Below, in pieces: positions 32,113 through 40,876 of a DNA stretch of 55,403 bases (position 1 is the first letter of the stretch; the number at the start of each line of letters is the position of its first letter). The position numbers and the translations under genes are program-made. Source of the DNA: Oscillospiraceae bacterium (GTDB lineage: Bacteria > Bacillota_A > Clostridia > Oscillospirales > Oscillospiraceae); NCBI GenBank assembly GCA_021771675.1, contig JAETOP010000010.1:1-55403 (forward strand). Direction: 5' to 3'. The notes under the pieces were generated by a model. It was not told where the DNA came from and searched no databases. It saw only the letters and a program-made list of their open reading frames with translations.

Positions 32113-33417
32113 ATGGACAAACAGCTTTCTCTGAATATCGCCGTAGACCTCGCCGGTATTTTGGGGATGATTTTCATCTTTTTCAGCATTGGTTTTCATT
32201 CCACTCAAAAATGCGGCAAAGAGACGCGGCTTCGTACCCTGATGGCGCTGTTCATCGGAGTGGCGGCGGCGGATCTGGCGACCTGCATCTACAATAGCCA
32301 CCCGTCAGACCTGCTGAATGCGGTATTCGCCCTCAAGCTGGTTCTTGGCTGCGCCATGATACTGAGCTTTGTATTCTATCTGCGATCAGAGTTGGAGATG
32401 ATGCCGGAGCAATGGCAGGACAGCACCCGGATCATCACAGTATCCAGCATTGTCATGGGGCTGCTCTTGCTCGCAGACCCCTGGCACAAGCTCTTCTTTT
32501 TAAGCCCGCCCAGGCCGGGGGCCGGCTGCTACGGAAAGGGCTTTTGGGTGCTGTGCGTCTATTACTGCCTGGTCATGGGCGCCTGCCTGAATCAGATTCT
32601 TATCCATCAGCAGATACGGTGGAGAAAGCGATTTACCTTGGCTTTTTTCTGCCTGATGCACATCGCCGCCATTGCGGCGCAGCCCTTCTTCGATGCGATC
32701 CCCCTGGTGAGCCTCGCCCCGCTGCTGTCCATTTTGGTGCTCTCCTCCAACTTCTATTCCGAGCAAAATCAGAAATTTGCCCAGCAGGAGCTGGAGCTGC
32801 AAGCCACCCGGGCGGCCTTGGTTCTCTCCCAAATCCAGCCCCATTTTCTCTTTAATTCTATGGCGGCGGTAATGGATCTGTGCGACACCGACCCCCGGGA
32901 AGCAAAGGCAGCGCTCCAGGAGCTTTCTGACTACCTGCACTACAAAATCTCCGCCCTGTCCGGAAATTTCCTGGTGAGCTTTGATGAGGACATGGAATTC
33001 CTCCAAAACTACCTGAAACTGGAAAAGCGTCGGTTCGGGCCCCGGCTGAACGTGGAATACGAAATCGGCACCACGGACTTCAAGGTGCCCCTGCTCACCC
33101 TTCAGCCCCTGGCAGAGAATGCCATCCGCCACGGGCTGAGCAAACGGCCGGAGGGCGGCACCGTCCGGATCGTTACCAAGAAAATTGCGGAATACTATTC
33201 CATCCTGGTGGAGGACAACGGGGTGGGCTTCGACACCTCTGTCTCCCCCGACTCCACCAGAAACCATGTGGGTCTGAACAATGTCCGAACCCGGCTGTCC
33301 ATTCTCTGCCACGGCAGCCTGACCGTCCGCAGTATACCGGGGGTGGGAACCATCGTGGAGATCACTATTCGCAGCAAAGAGGAGGAACCCCATTATGAAA
33401 ATTCTCGCCGTAGATGA
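32113..33417 (+). CDS. LytS/YehU-type sensor histidine kinase
   Basis: A 434-residue kinase. The N-terminal 215 residues contain six or seven hydrophobic segments, a 7TM-like sensor. The His_kinase domain has the phosphoacceptor motif QIQPHFLFNSMAAVMD near residue 240, followed by a HATPase with ENAIRHGL (N box) and VEDNGVGFD (G1). GGAGG is nine bases upstream of ATG. The response regulator start overlaps by 23 bp. The signal is unknown. Confidence 0.9.
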   Translation: MDKQLSLNIAVDLAGILGMIFIFFSIGFHSTQKCGKETRLRTLMALFIGVAAADLATCIYNSHPSDLLNAVFALKLVLGCAMILSFVFYLRSELEMMPEQWQDSTRIITVSSIVMGLLLLADPWHKLFFLSPPRPGAGCYGKGFWVLCVYYCLVMGACLNQILIHQQIRWRKRFTLAFFCLMHIAAIAAQPFFDAIPLVSLAPLLSILVLSSNFYSEQNQKFAQQELELQATRAALVLSQIQPHFLFNSMAAVMDLCDTDPREAKAALQELSDYLHYKISALSGNFLVSFDEDMEFLQNYLKLEKRRFGPRLNVEYEIGTTDFKVPLLTLQPLAENAIRHGLSKRPEGGTVRIVTKKIAEYYSILVEDNGVGFDTSVSPDSTRNHVGLNNVRTRLSILCHGSLTVRSIPGVGTIVEITIRSKEEEPHYENSRRR

Positions 33418-34186
33418 TGAACGCAGCGCCCTGAACCTGCTGACCCGGAACATCCGGGCCGTGGTGCCCCAGGCGGAGGTGGTGGATTTTTTCAACCCCG
33501 TCGCCGCACTGGACTGGGCCGGTGAAAACACCTGTGACGTGGCCTTCCTGGACATTGAGCTGGGCTGCATCAACGGCATCGAACTGGGAAAGTACCTGAA
33601 AGAGCGCAACCCGAAAACCAATCTGATCTTCGTCACCGGCTACCTGGATTATGCCATCTGCGCCTATGCCCTCCACGCCAGCGGGTATCTTTCCAAGCCC
33701 GCCAGCCAGGAGGCCATCCGGGTGGAGCTGGAAAATCTGCGCTATCCCATGCCCAAGCCCCAAACCGGCAAAAAGCTGGTGGTTCACTGCTTCGGAAATT
33801 TCGAGGTGTTTTACGACGGGAAGCCCCTGACCTTCAAGCGGAGCAAGACCAAGGAGCTGTTTGCCTTCCTCATCGACCGAAACGGCGCCCGGGTCAATTC
33901 CGGCGAAATCTGCGCCCGGCTCTGGGAGGACGAAACCAGCGACAAGCGGCAGAAGGACTATTTGCGCCATCTGGTGATGGATCTGTCCAACGCACTGGAG
34001 GCGGTGGGAGAATCGGATGTTTTTGTCCGCACCCGCAGCGGCTACAACATCAACCCCGCTCTGCTGGAATGCGACTACTACGACTATCTGAACAACGTCC
34101 CCTACGCCGTCCGGGCCTATCAGGGAGAATACATGCAGCAGTACTCCTGGGCCGAGGAACGGATCGGGAGCTTTTCACGGAAGTAG
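33395..34186 (+). CDS. Response regulator with C-terminal winged-helix (SARP-like) effector
   Basis: A 263-residue regulator. The receiver (1-120) has VDDE near residue 7, the phosphoacceptor Asp in AFLDIELG near 52 and Lys in YLSKPAS near 103. The C-terminal part from about 128 (VVHCFGNFEVFYDGKPLTF...KELFAFLIDRNGARVNSGEI, in two parts) is a Trans_reg_C/SARP-like winged helix with a helical tail. LytS-type kinases normally pair with LytTR or AraC-like effectors, so this pairing is less usual. Its start lies inside the kinase gene with GGAGG nine bases upstream, implying coupled translation. Confidence 0.88.
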   Translation: MKILAVDDERSALNLLTRNIRAVVPQAEVVDFFNPVAALDWAGENTCDVAFLDIELGCINGIELGKYLKERNPKTNLIFVTGYLDYAICAYALHASGYLSKPASQEAIRVELENLRYPMPKPQTGKKLVVHCFGNFEVFYDGKPLTFKRSKTKELFAFLIDRNGARVNSGEICARLWEDETSDKRQKDYLRHLVMDLSNALEAVGESDVFVRTRSGYNINPALLECDYYDYLNNVPYAVRAYQGEYMQQYSWAEERIGSFSRK

Positions 34187-34195
34187 ACGCAGGAC

Positions 34196-34312
34196 AGTTA
34201 GGAATTAGGGATTAGGAGGATAACAGATTTCCCCGCACCTACGGGAGCGCAGGTGGGCGGTTATCCTCTCAATTCCTAATTATCTCATATCTTGTATCCC
34301 ATATCTTATATC
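34196..34312. repeat. Dispersed repeat copy between convergent genes
   Basis: Has TTAGGAATTAGGGATTAGG at the left, an inverse AATTCCTAATTATCTC at the right, a GAGGATAAC/GTTATCCTC palindrome and a CATATCTTATATCTCAC tail. Same family as 15330-15508 and 17494-17530. Its tail supplies bases next to the stop of the convergent gene at 34313. Confidence 0.6.
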
Positions 34313-34795
34313 TCACATCTCCCCGGGCCGGGGGCGGTGCTTGGCGGTGTACGTATCAACGTCGATGCGCAGAACGCTGACGATGGAGACCAGCCGCTCG
34401 TTGAATTCAAAATCCTTGCCGGTCTGGGTCTTCATTAGTAGGGTCATGGCCTGCTCCTTTTCCCGGATGTCCTCCACCAGATGCACCTGGCCCCGGCCCA
34501 TGAGGGAATGGTAGGTGATGCCGTACTGGCAGGGGAGCTTCCCCTGGAAGGCTGACACATCGCAGTCCATCTCGAAACAGCAGACGCTGTTTTTGGCAAT
34601 CACATCCAGCTTGTACCCCTTTACTGCACTGTGAAGATAGAGGGTAAGCTTCCCATCCTCCAGCCGGTAGCCGTAATTCATGGGCACCACATAGGGCAGC
34701 CCCTCATCGATCAGTCCCAGGCGGAGCACCTTGCTCCTGTCCAGAATGCCCCGGATGGCATCCCTGTCCGTTACCTCAAATTCCCGTCTTGTCAT
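34313..34795 (-). CDS. Pyridoxamine 5'-phosphate oxidase-like flavin protein (Nim-type)
   Basis: A 160-residue split-barrel protein of the PNPOx-like/NimA family. It opens with TRREFEVTDRDAIRGIL and has LRLGLIDEGLPYVVPMNYGY near residue 25 and GKLTLYLHSAVKGYKLD near 50, the typical FMN- or haem-binding core. Members include nitroimidazole reductases as well as many uncharacterised housekeeping proteins, so no resistance should be claimed. GGAGG nine bases before ATG 34795; an upstream frame extension is not supported. Divergent from capA. Confidence 0.85.
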   Translation of the reverse strand: MTRREFEVTDRDAIRGILDRSKVLRLGLIDEGLPYVVPMNYGYRLEDGKLTLYLHSAVKGYKLDVIAKNSVCCFEMDCDVSAFQGKLPCQYGITYHSLMGRGQVHLVEDIREKEQAMTLLMKTQTGKDFEFNERLVSIVSVLRIDVDTYTAKHRPRPGEM

Positions 34796-34891
34796 TTGGA
34801 AAAGCCTCCCGCATGTATCTATTTTCAGAGCAATCATACCACAGCGAGAGGAAAACTGTATGAACAGAATATGAACGTATTCCCCCCAAGC

Positions 34892-34920
34892 TTGACACAA
34901 ATGGGGGAACATATTATGAT
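34892..34920 (+). promoter_or_regulatory. Promoter of the CapA-family gene
   Basis: TTGACA (34892-34897), 17-bp spacer, TATGAT (34915-34920). Confidence 0.8.
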
Positions 34921-34969
34921 AGGTGAAAAATAGAGCAGAATCCCTGCTGTCTTCTCAGGAGGAAACCTC

Positions 34970-36412
34970 ATGTCCAAAAGAAAACGCCGGGGAGATGGGC
35001 TCCGCAAGGTGCTGATCGCCCTGATTGTCATCCTCATCATTGCCATTGGGGCCCTTGTCTGGCTGTGCATTGACCTGGCTACCGCGCCCCAGGAGCCCAC
35101 GGCTCCCGCCACAGTGCCCACCGAGCCGCTCTACACGGAGCCCCCCACGACCGAGCCCCCTACCACTCAGCCGCCCACCACCCTCCCTCCGGAACCGGAG
35201 CATGTGGTGTCCACCGCCACCATTCTCTCCACCGGGGACCTGCTGATGCACGGTCAGCTGATTACCGATGCCCGGCAGAGCGACGGCAGCTACGATTTCA
35301 GCTACATCTTCCCCTACATCACCGAGTACGTCAGCGCTGCGGACTATGCCGTGGCCAACCTGGAAACCACCCTGGCCGGTACCGCCAAGCCCTACCAGGG
35401 CAACCCCATGTTCAACTGCCCGGATGAGCTGGTGGACGCCGCCAAAAACGCAGGCTTCGACATGCTCCTCACCGCCAGCAACCACAGCTACGACAGCCAG
35501 CAGGCGGGGTTTGAGCGGACAGTACGCACCGTGCGGGAGAAGGGCCTTGCCAACCTGGGCACCATGCTCTCCGGCGAGGAGCCCAAGTATGCGGTGCAGA
35601 ACATCAATGGCATCAACATTGGCATGATCTGCTACACCTACGAGGATTCCACCGGCCCGGGCAATCCTCCTGCTCTGAATTATAACCCCATGCAGTCAAA
35701 CGGCTATGACATCATCAACTGCTTCCGCCACAGCGACCCCAGCTCTCTGTACAATCATCTGGAAACCCAGATGGAGCTGATGCGTGCCGATGGGGCCGAG
35801 GCCATCGTGGTCTACCTCCACTGGGGCCAGGAGTATAAGCTGGAGGCCAATGCCAGCCAGAAGGAGATCGCCCAGAAGCTGTGCGACATGGGCGTGGACG
35901 TAATCATCGGCGGCCACCCCCATGTGGTGGAGCCCATAGAGCTGCTGGAAAGCACTGTTGACCCCAATCACCGCACCGTCTGCCTGTACTCCATGGGCAA
36001 CACCGTGTCCAACCAGCGGCTGGGGAAGATCTCCTCCATTTCCACGGCCCATACCGAGGACGGTGTGCTGTTCTCCATCACCTTCTCCAAGTATTCCGAC
36101 GGCACTGTGTATTTGGAAGATGTGAACCTGATTCCCACCTGGGTTCGTGCCATCGATGCCAATGGAAGCACCGTGGTCCGGGACAGCGCCACCATCACCC
36201 GCTATGAAGTGCTTCCCCTGGACGACAGCCGCCGGGGAGAGTGGGCGGAGCTGTTCGGCATCAACGAAAGCACCCTGGCCCAGTGCACCGATTCCTGGCA
36301 GCGTACCATGGACATCACCGGTGAGGGGCTGCGGCAGTCCAAGAACTATCTGAGCGCCGAAAAGCAGGCCCGGGAGGCCAACTACCTCTGGCTTGCCCAG
36401 AATGCCGCATAA
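34970..36412 (+). CDS. CapA/YwtB family metallophosphatase-fold protein
   Basis: A 480-residue membrane-anchored extracytoplasmic protein. A basic N-terminus and one helix (about 12-34) are followed by a Thr/Pro/Glu-rich spacer (about 37-78) likely spanning the wall. The CapA domain contains STGDLLMHG near 85, NLETTLAG near 128, ASNHSYD near 168, YLHWGQEY near 285 and GGHPHVVEP near 315, supplying the metal ligands of the calcineurin-like fold. CapA proteins take part in poly-gamma-glutamate production, but no capB or capC is here, so a wall- or phosphate-ester-related role is equally likely. AGGAGG precedes ATG. Confidence 0.9.
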   Translation: MSKRKRRGDGLRKVLIALIVILIIAIGALVWLCIDLATAPQEPTAPATVPTEPLYTEPPTTEPPTTQPPTTLPPEPEHVVSTATILSTGDLLMHGQLITDARQSDGSYDFSYIFPYITEYVSAADYAVANLETTLAGTAKPYQGNPMFNCPDELVDAAKNAGFDMLLTASNHSYDSQQAGFERTVRTVREKGLANLGTMLSGEEPKYAVQNINGINIGMICYTYEDSTGPGNPPALNYNPMQSNGYDIINCFRHSDPSSLYNHLETQMELMRADGAEAIVVYLHWGQEYKLEANASQKEIAQKLCDMGVDVIIGGHPHVVEPIELLESTVDPNHRTVCLYSMGNTVSNQRLGKISSISTAHTEDGVLFSITFSKYSDGTVYLEDVNLIPTWVRAIDANGSTVVRDSATITRYEVLPLDDSRRGEWAELFGINESTLAQCTDSWQRTMDITGEGLRQSKNYLSAEKQAREANYLWLAQNAA

Positions 36413-36592
36413 TCTTTTATCCTCCCCTTTGGGCAATGTCACTTAGTTAGCAATTAAGTACCGGCCCAGCGATTCCGCAAAGACAGCACACAGCGAAGCG
36501 AAAGCAAGCTGTATGCTGTCTTTCTGCGAAAAGGGCATGGCAACAAAGCGGATTGGACAATCCGCTTAAAAAAGCTTTTCAAATCAGTGGAT
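36413..36592. other. Non-coding left flank of the IS4-type element
   Basis: Holds two palindromes: AGACAGCA...TGCTGTCT near 36479-36522 and a 9-bp stem AAGCGGATT/AATCCGCTT (36546-36567) with a GGAC loop. The left inverted repeat of the IS should be here, but I could not match it confidently to the right flank. Confidence 0.4.
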
Positions 36593-38004
36593 TTATGCTA
36601 CTCTATAGAGGAAGCTAACCGCGTGCTTAACGGTCATATTTCGAGGTCTGCTTCTGCCGGGTCGAATTGGAGAAATATGCCTGAGAATGACAGCTTCAAC
36701 ATCGGGTGGAGACACATTACCAAGAAAGAATTGTCTGCAAACATGGACAGCGACAGTGAAATTTGCCTTATAGGCATATTTGCAGTCGGCTTTATGAGAG
36801 ATTACGGGCGAGGTAATCAGTTCAGTAAAGTTGTACATGATGAGCCTGGCAAAGACCTCCTGGTATATGTACTCCATCTTTTTTGCGTGGAAATGGAGCG
36901 ACCCAACAGTATATTTGAGTTCCCAGAAAGAAGTTTCGATTCCCCAGCGCATATTATAGAGTTTCTTCAGTTCTTTCTGGGGGAAAGTCAATGGGGTGAG
37001 ATTTGTAAGAACGGTTCATAGGTGTCTTCGGCGATTTTGAATCGGACAATACGAAAGTGCAGCATGAAGAAGATGGTGGGATCGTGTTTGCTATTCTTCT
37101 TTGGCAGAAAATCAAAAACTAAAGAAGAAGGAATATATCGATACCTGTTTTTGTCCTTGCACAACTGCATGACCTCATTCGTAGATCTCGTTGTTAATGA
37201 CAGATCGATAGGGATATCAAATTCGCCTTGGTCAGGTAAAGTTAAACCGGCAGCGATTCCTCTGGAGATTACGGAATCCTGAATGCGAATAAGGAACTTC
37301 CAGCTTTTCTGCTGTATATGAGCCATAACATTGTAGCTTTCGCAGCCTCTGTCAGCAATAATAAGCGCATTTGGGATGGAAGAATGGTCGATCATTTGGC
37401 AAAGTACACTCCGCTCATTGGCATCTCTATCTCCAGCTAAAGAAGCATCCTGATAGGTACATTGTAGTAAATCATAAATAGCATCCAGATGGAGAATGTT
37501 ATAGGAAGCTTGACCGTTTGTGCCGGGGTAGTGAGAAGCGGTATGCTCTGGATTGCTTGGAATTCGGATATCGTAACCATCCGCAGCAAGCAGACGAAAG
37601 CCCTTATATAACTTAAGCGGCTGGGTTTTGCGCACAAATAAATCGAATAGTGCAGGGAATGTCTCCGGTGCAAGTTTCTTTCTCTGCTGAACAAGAGCGG
37701 AAGCGGATATGGTGTCTGGTGAACAGCCAAAATGCTTTAGCAATTCAGTTGTCAGGGTTCCTCCCTCCATAGCTAACAGAAATGAAACAATCTTTGGGAA
37801 AGAAAGCTTCCGGTTCCTCGAAAAATCCTTTCCCGACTGTACGGAAAACATCCAGGATACTTTGCAAAGCTGGTCTAAGACTTCATCCATTTTCCGCTTT
37901 ACCAACTTAATTCTGTCTAACATTTTACGGGCCTCCTTGTAATTTAGGGTGGGGACACTCCTAATTACAAGGGCCTTTTTGCTATCTGCGGATAGCAAAA
38001 AGGC
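36430..38004 (-). mobile_element. IS4-type insertion sequence, limits approximate
   Basis: Contains the frameshifted transposase 36593-37923. On its right a perfect 14-bp stem (37973-37986 with 37991-38004, arm GCCTTTTTGCTATC) probably insulates the transposase from outside transcription. Terminal inverted repeats and target duplication were not resolved by eye, so the ends are estimates. Confidence 0.5.
36593..37923 (-). pseudogene. IS4-family DDE transposase, frameshifted
   Basis: Reads as a transposase of about 440 residues in two frames. The first part (37923 to 36988, 311 codons) starts at ATG behind AAGGAGG and has AADGYDIRIPSN and ALIIADRGCESYN, carrying the first two catalytic Asp residues. 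Near 37010 the reading frame is lost: EPFL should continue as TNLTPLTFPQKEL, which is in the next frame and runs on through LYNMRWGIETSFWELKYTVG with the catalytic Glu, to the stop at 36593. A single base loss explains this. No classical slippery heptamer is present, so programmed frameshifting is unlikely. Confidence 0.85.
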
Positions 38005-38039
38005 TGCACATTTTCACCTGTTTATCAAGTGTTTTTCGA

Positions 38040-38165
38040 AAAATATTACAAAAAACTGAACCTCACATTCCTGTGAAGTCCAGCTTTTCTTAACTTAATG
38101 ACATTGCCCACTGCCGGGCGGCTTCGGGACTTTCACCCATTAAAATGTGCGCTCACCGGGCGCAC
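38040..38165 (-). mobile_element. Possible 5' fragment of a group II intron
   Basis: Read on the minus strand from 38165, the sequence begins GTGCGCCCGGTGAGCGCAC and soon contains GGGTGAAAGTCCCG, both resembling the start of domain I in bacterial group II introns. It lies directly after a terminator hairpin and T-run (38206-38166), the preferred site of class C introns. It ends after about 125 bp at the IS4-type element; no intron-encoded reverse transcriptase is present. Recognition is by motif only. Confidence 0.35.
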
Positions 38166-38206
38166 AAAGAGCAGCACGCCTGTCCAAAACTCGAAACAGG
38201 CGTGCT
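38166..38206 (-). terminator. Terminator after the truncated ATP-binding regulator
   Basis: Perfect 11-bp stem AGCACGCCTGT/ACAGGCGTGCT (38173-38183 with 38196-38206). On the minus strand GCTCTTT follows. On the plus strand GTTTTTC follows, so it can work in both directions. Confidence 0.6.
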
Positions 38207-38232
38207 GTTTTTCGGTATCTGATGTTACCTCA

Positions 38233-38362
38233 GCAAATTATCGGCAAGTTAAATTTGCCCATCAAACAGTATGGATATGGCTGCAAATGCGGTGTTCCTC
38301 AAACTTTTTCTGGCATATATTAAAGATCCTATTGCCACCTGCAAGTTACCGACAAGTTAAAC
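38233..38362. repeat. Pair of 22-bp direct repeats
   Basis: 38233-38254 and 38341-38362 match at 18 of 22 positions and share GCAA, TTA, CG, CAAGTTAAA. They are 108 bp apart and follow the stop of the truncated regulator. They could be regulator binding sites or recombination remnants. No gene is seen in 38207-38370. Confidence 0.5.
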
Positions 38363-38370
38363 GCAAATAA

Positions 38371-38944
38371 TCAGGCCCAGTAAGGGATATAACGCATATA
38401 TCGAGGTGCTGTATCCGGATCAAGAGGCTTGATCAACTTCAGGTTCACTGCTTCTTTAATAAGCCGGGATACACTTCCGGCAGAAGACGGATTCAAACCG
38501 AAGCGTTCCCTGAGAGAAGTATTCGTCAGCTGCTCATTCTGAACCTGCTTAACACAAGCGTGGAGATAGCACGCCCAAAGTTTGTCCTCTGCAGAAAGAC
38601 TGGCAAACGGCATTTTTGCATACAGAGTGACCTTTGTATTTTCCTCATACAGATCAATTCTAGGAGCAGGCAGCATCTGAAGCTCACAGGAAATCACGAT
38701 TTTATCCCAGCCCGTTCCCAATTCCTCACAAATCCGCAGACGGCGCATCAACTCTGCCAGCTTCTCGTTCCGAGATCTGGGTGGATTGTCTACTATACGC
38801 TTAATGTCCACCATGGGTGTTCCGGGATTGGTGATTTCAATTCTTCCATCAAAAATCTCCACCACCGGTCCTGTTCCGGGAATAGAAAAATCTTGATGAA
38901 TCAAGGCGTTGCCCACTGCTTCTCTGATTGCCAAACTTGGATAG
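38371..38944 (-). pseudogene. ATP-binding AlbA_2/RecG-like regulator, 5' end removed by IS
   Basis: The C-terminal about 190 residues of a protein that is usually 400-500 residues. LPYPSLAIREAVGNALIHQD opens the surviving HATPase_c_4 region, followed by IEITNPGTP and EELGTGWDKI. A winged-helix tail ends with LDPDTAPRYMRYIPYWA, the normal family C-terminus. Just upstream, at 38945, the reading frame enters the end of an IS5-type element and meets a stop. The N-terminal AlbA_2 DNA-binding domain is lost and is not found on the far side of the IS. Confidence 0.8.
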
Positions 38945-39105
38945 GGAAGCTCTGATTAAATCGGCAAGAGCTGACGGCAGAAGATTTTGGTTCAGCCGAA
39001 AGTTCTGAAATTGAAGGAATACTTTGTGTATTTCTCAATTTCAGAACTGAACGGATGGGGCAAAAGATTCGCCGCTCAACCGCAGACGATTTATTCAGAG
39101 TTTCC
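38945..39105. repeat. 161-bp hairpin element made of two opposed IS ends
   Basis: The left end starts GGAAGCTCTGATTAAATCG and the right end, read on the minus strand from 39105, starts GGAAACTCTGAATAAATCG. The similarity continues inward for about 68 bp to AGTTCTGAAATT, so the unit folds on itself. It may be a MITE derived from the neighbouring IS5-type element or the product of a deletion that joined a second IS end. Confidence 0.65.
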
Positions 39106-39116
39106 TTAGGTCAATC

Positions 39117-39917
39117 TTAATCGATTGCCTTGTTGCTGACTTTGGTGAGACTGCTGGGGTGGCGGTTAATGCAAAAATCGACTTGGAAAAAATGCTCGTT
39201 ATTTGCAATTTCGGAACGTTTTTCAACGCCAAGGTACCCGGAATCCCCATAGACTACCTCGTCATCCTCCCGGAGCAGATTCGCTGTCTGTGTAATGTCG
39301 TGCTCATTTGCTGCTGTGACGGTAATTGTGTGAACCAGGCCGCTGCCAGCATCCACGCCGATATGGCATTTCACCCCGAATTTCCACTCATTGCCCTTTT
39401 TCGTCTGGTGCATTTCAGGATCACGGGCTTTCTCAGCGTTCTTCGTGGAGCTGGGAGCATTGATGATGGTTGCGTCCACAATGGTGCCTTCCTTCATCAT
39501 GTGGCCGGTTTGCACCATAACACAGTTGACTGCATCGAAAAACAGCTTGTTCAAGCCATGTGCTTCCGGCAGATGGTGGAAATTACACAAGGTTGTTTCA
39601 TCTGACACAGACTCCGTCATGAAGTCAATGCCTGCGAATTTCCGCATGGCATAGCTGTCATAGATAGCATCCTCGGTCACCGGGTCGGACAGGTTGAACC
39701 AGATATGGAGCAGATACATCCATAACATTTTCTCAACGCCTATAGGTGGACAGCCACGCCTTCCCTTGGAATAGCTGGGCGCAATAATACCTACCTATTC
39801 ACCCCATGAAATGAACTCATCCCTAATTTCCAGAAATTTCTCCGGCTTGGTTTTCTTCTTGCGGAAGCTGTATTCAATGTCGGTAAATATTTCCTGCTTC
39901 ATCCTGCGCTCCATCAT
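39117..39917 (-). pseudogene. IS5-family transposase with amber stop and lost C-terminus
   Basis: From ATG 39917 the protein begins MERRMKQEIFTDIEYSF after one extra Met and reaches an in-frame TAG at 39797-39795 (codon 41, where a Trp TGG would fit in SWGE-x-VGII). The frame then continues with GRRGCPPIGVEKMLWMYLL, the DUF772-type region, and DDE motifs around EGTIVDATIINAP and VYGDSGYLG. It stops at 39117 with the last 100 or so residues, including the catalytic Glu region, missing. Two independent lesions show that it is dead. Confidence 0.85.
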
Positions 39918-40010
39918 TTTTGATGACGTTATTGTACTATGTTCAGAGGCCCTTTTGCAGCGCTGATCTATTCAGAGATTTCTTAATGCTTCTTTCCCAA
40001 TATGATCACG

Positions 40011-40871
40011 CTATCCCCGGCTGTCTTTCTTGACACTGTACAGGGCATAATTGCCGATTACCAGCGGCACAATTACAAATGCCGCCAGAATAAGCCAGAC
40101 CCTCCAAAGATGTTCAGAGGTAAATTCAAAAGCAGCATCCATCTCATGTGGAATCATTGGAAATTCCTCCTGCAATCGCAGTGGCAGAGCATTCAGGTCA
40201 CTGATGCTGCCTAAGGCTTCCATGCCCCAGCGGCTGAGCATGAGGGCGGAGACATTGGAGGCAGCCCCCTCCATGGCAAACAGCACGCCGGAGAACAGGA
40301 GCTGGACGATCAGAATGTAGGGCGACAGCTGGCTGGCAAGCTGCTCACTTTTGACAAAGCAGGAAATCATCAGTCCCATGGTGTCTGCCGCATACATAAC
40401 CAGAAACACCGTGAGATAATACTCGATCATGACGGAGGGGAAAACCAATCCATCAGTGGGCAGGCTGTTGCCGTAGATGAATTTCACTCCCCAAAAGCTC
40501 AGGCACAGAACCCCGCTCTGAATGGCGCACAGAATCAGCTGCAGGATCGCCCGGGAGGCGGTGTAGCAGCCAATACGCAGCGCGCCGCTGACATAATCCC
40601 GCTTTACAATGTCCCTCTCTTTTACAATGACTTGAATGGAATTGAATAACCCGCCCCAGATGGCTGCGCAGACGATGATAAAACAGGCGGATTTTGTGCT
40701 CTCACAATTGAGAAACATATCCTCACCCGCAATCCAGACGGTGACCGCCGCGGCAATCAGGGGAAACAGCAGAGAAATGACCAGATTCCGGGTCTCGCCC
40801 AAAAGCACCCACCAGCCCTCGCTGATCAGCAGCCCCAGTTCTCTCAGAGGGGAGATTCTTTTTCCTCTCAT
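40011..40871 (-). CDS. ABC-2 type permease partner of the FHA-ABC ATPase
   Basis: A 286-residue membrane protein with six predicted helices in the ABCG/ABC-2 arrangement. It has an amphipathic start (LRELGLLISEGWWVLLGETR), a helix hairpin near 40-60, a cytoplasmic KERDIVKRDYVSG loop near 105 that resembles the coupling region, and a C-terminal helix. It starts 6 bp after the ATPase stop, with GAGGTGA before ATG 40871 (GTG 40880 is a weaker choice). Together with the double-FHA ATPase it forms an exporter split into two chains. Substrate unknown. An IS lies 28 bp downstream. Confidence 0.85.
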   Translation of the reverse strand: MRGKRISPLRELGLLISEGWWVLLGETRNLVISLLFPLIAAAVTVWIAGEDMFLNCESTKSACFIIVCAAIWGGLFNSIQVIVKERDIVKRDYVSGALRIGCYTASRAILQLILCAIQSGVLCLSFWGVKFIYGNSLPTDGLVFPSVMIEYYLTVFLVMYAADTMGLMISCFVKSEQLASQLSPYILIVQLLFSGVLFAMEGAASNVSALMLSRWGMEALGSISDLNALPLRLQEEFPMIPHEMDAAFEFTSEHLWRVWLILAAFVIVPLVIGNYALYSVKKDSRG

Positions 40872-40876
40872 AACGC

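Larger units (their letters stand above)
38945..39982 (-). mobile_element. IS5-type insertion sequence, degenerate
   Basis: Right inverted repeat GAAATCTCTGAATAGAT (minus strand from 39982) matches the left end at 38945. The transposase inside is broken. Flanking bases ATAG and TTAA do not give a clear target duplication. It separates the truncated ATP-binding regulator from the FHA-ABC operon. Confidence 0.65.

Noticed and set aside
34313..34795. Nitroimidazole resistance gene nim
   Set aside because: The PNPOx-like fold is shared by many unrelated flavoproteins; there is no specific evidence of drug reduction.
36988..37020. Programmed -1 frameshift in the IS4-type transposase
   Set aside because: A -1 shift at TTCTTAC would restore the protein, but the site is not a slippery heptamer and IS4-family transposases are normally one frame. 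Simple base loss is more likely.
38098..38370. A 90-codon frame on the plus strand beginning MTLPTAGRLRDF
   Set aside because: It runs antisense through the possible group II intron fragment, the terminator and the direct repeats, with no ribosome binding site.
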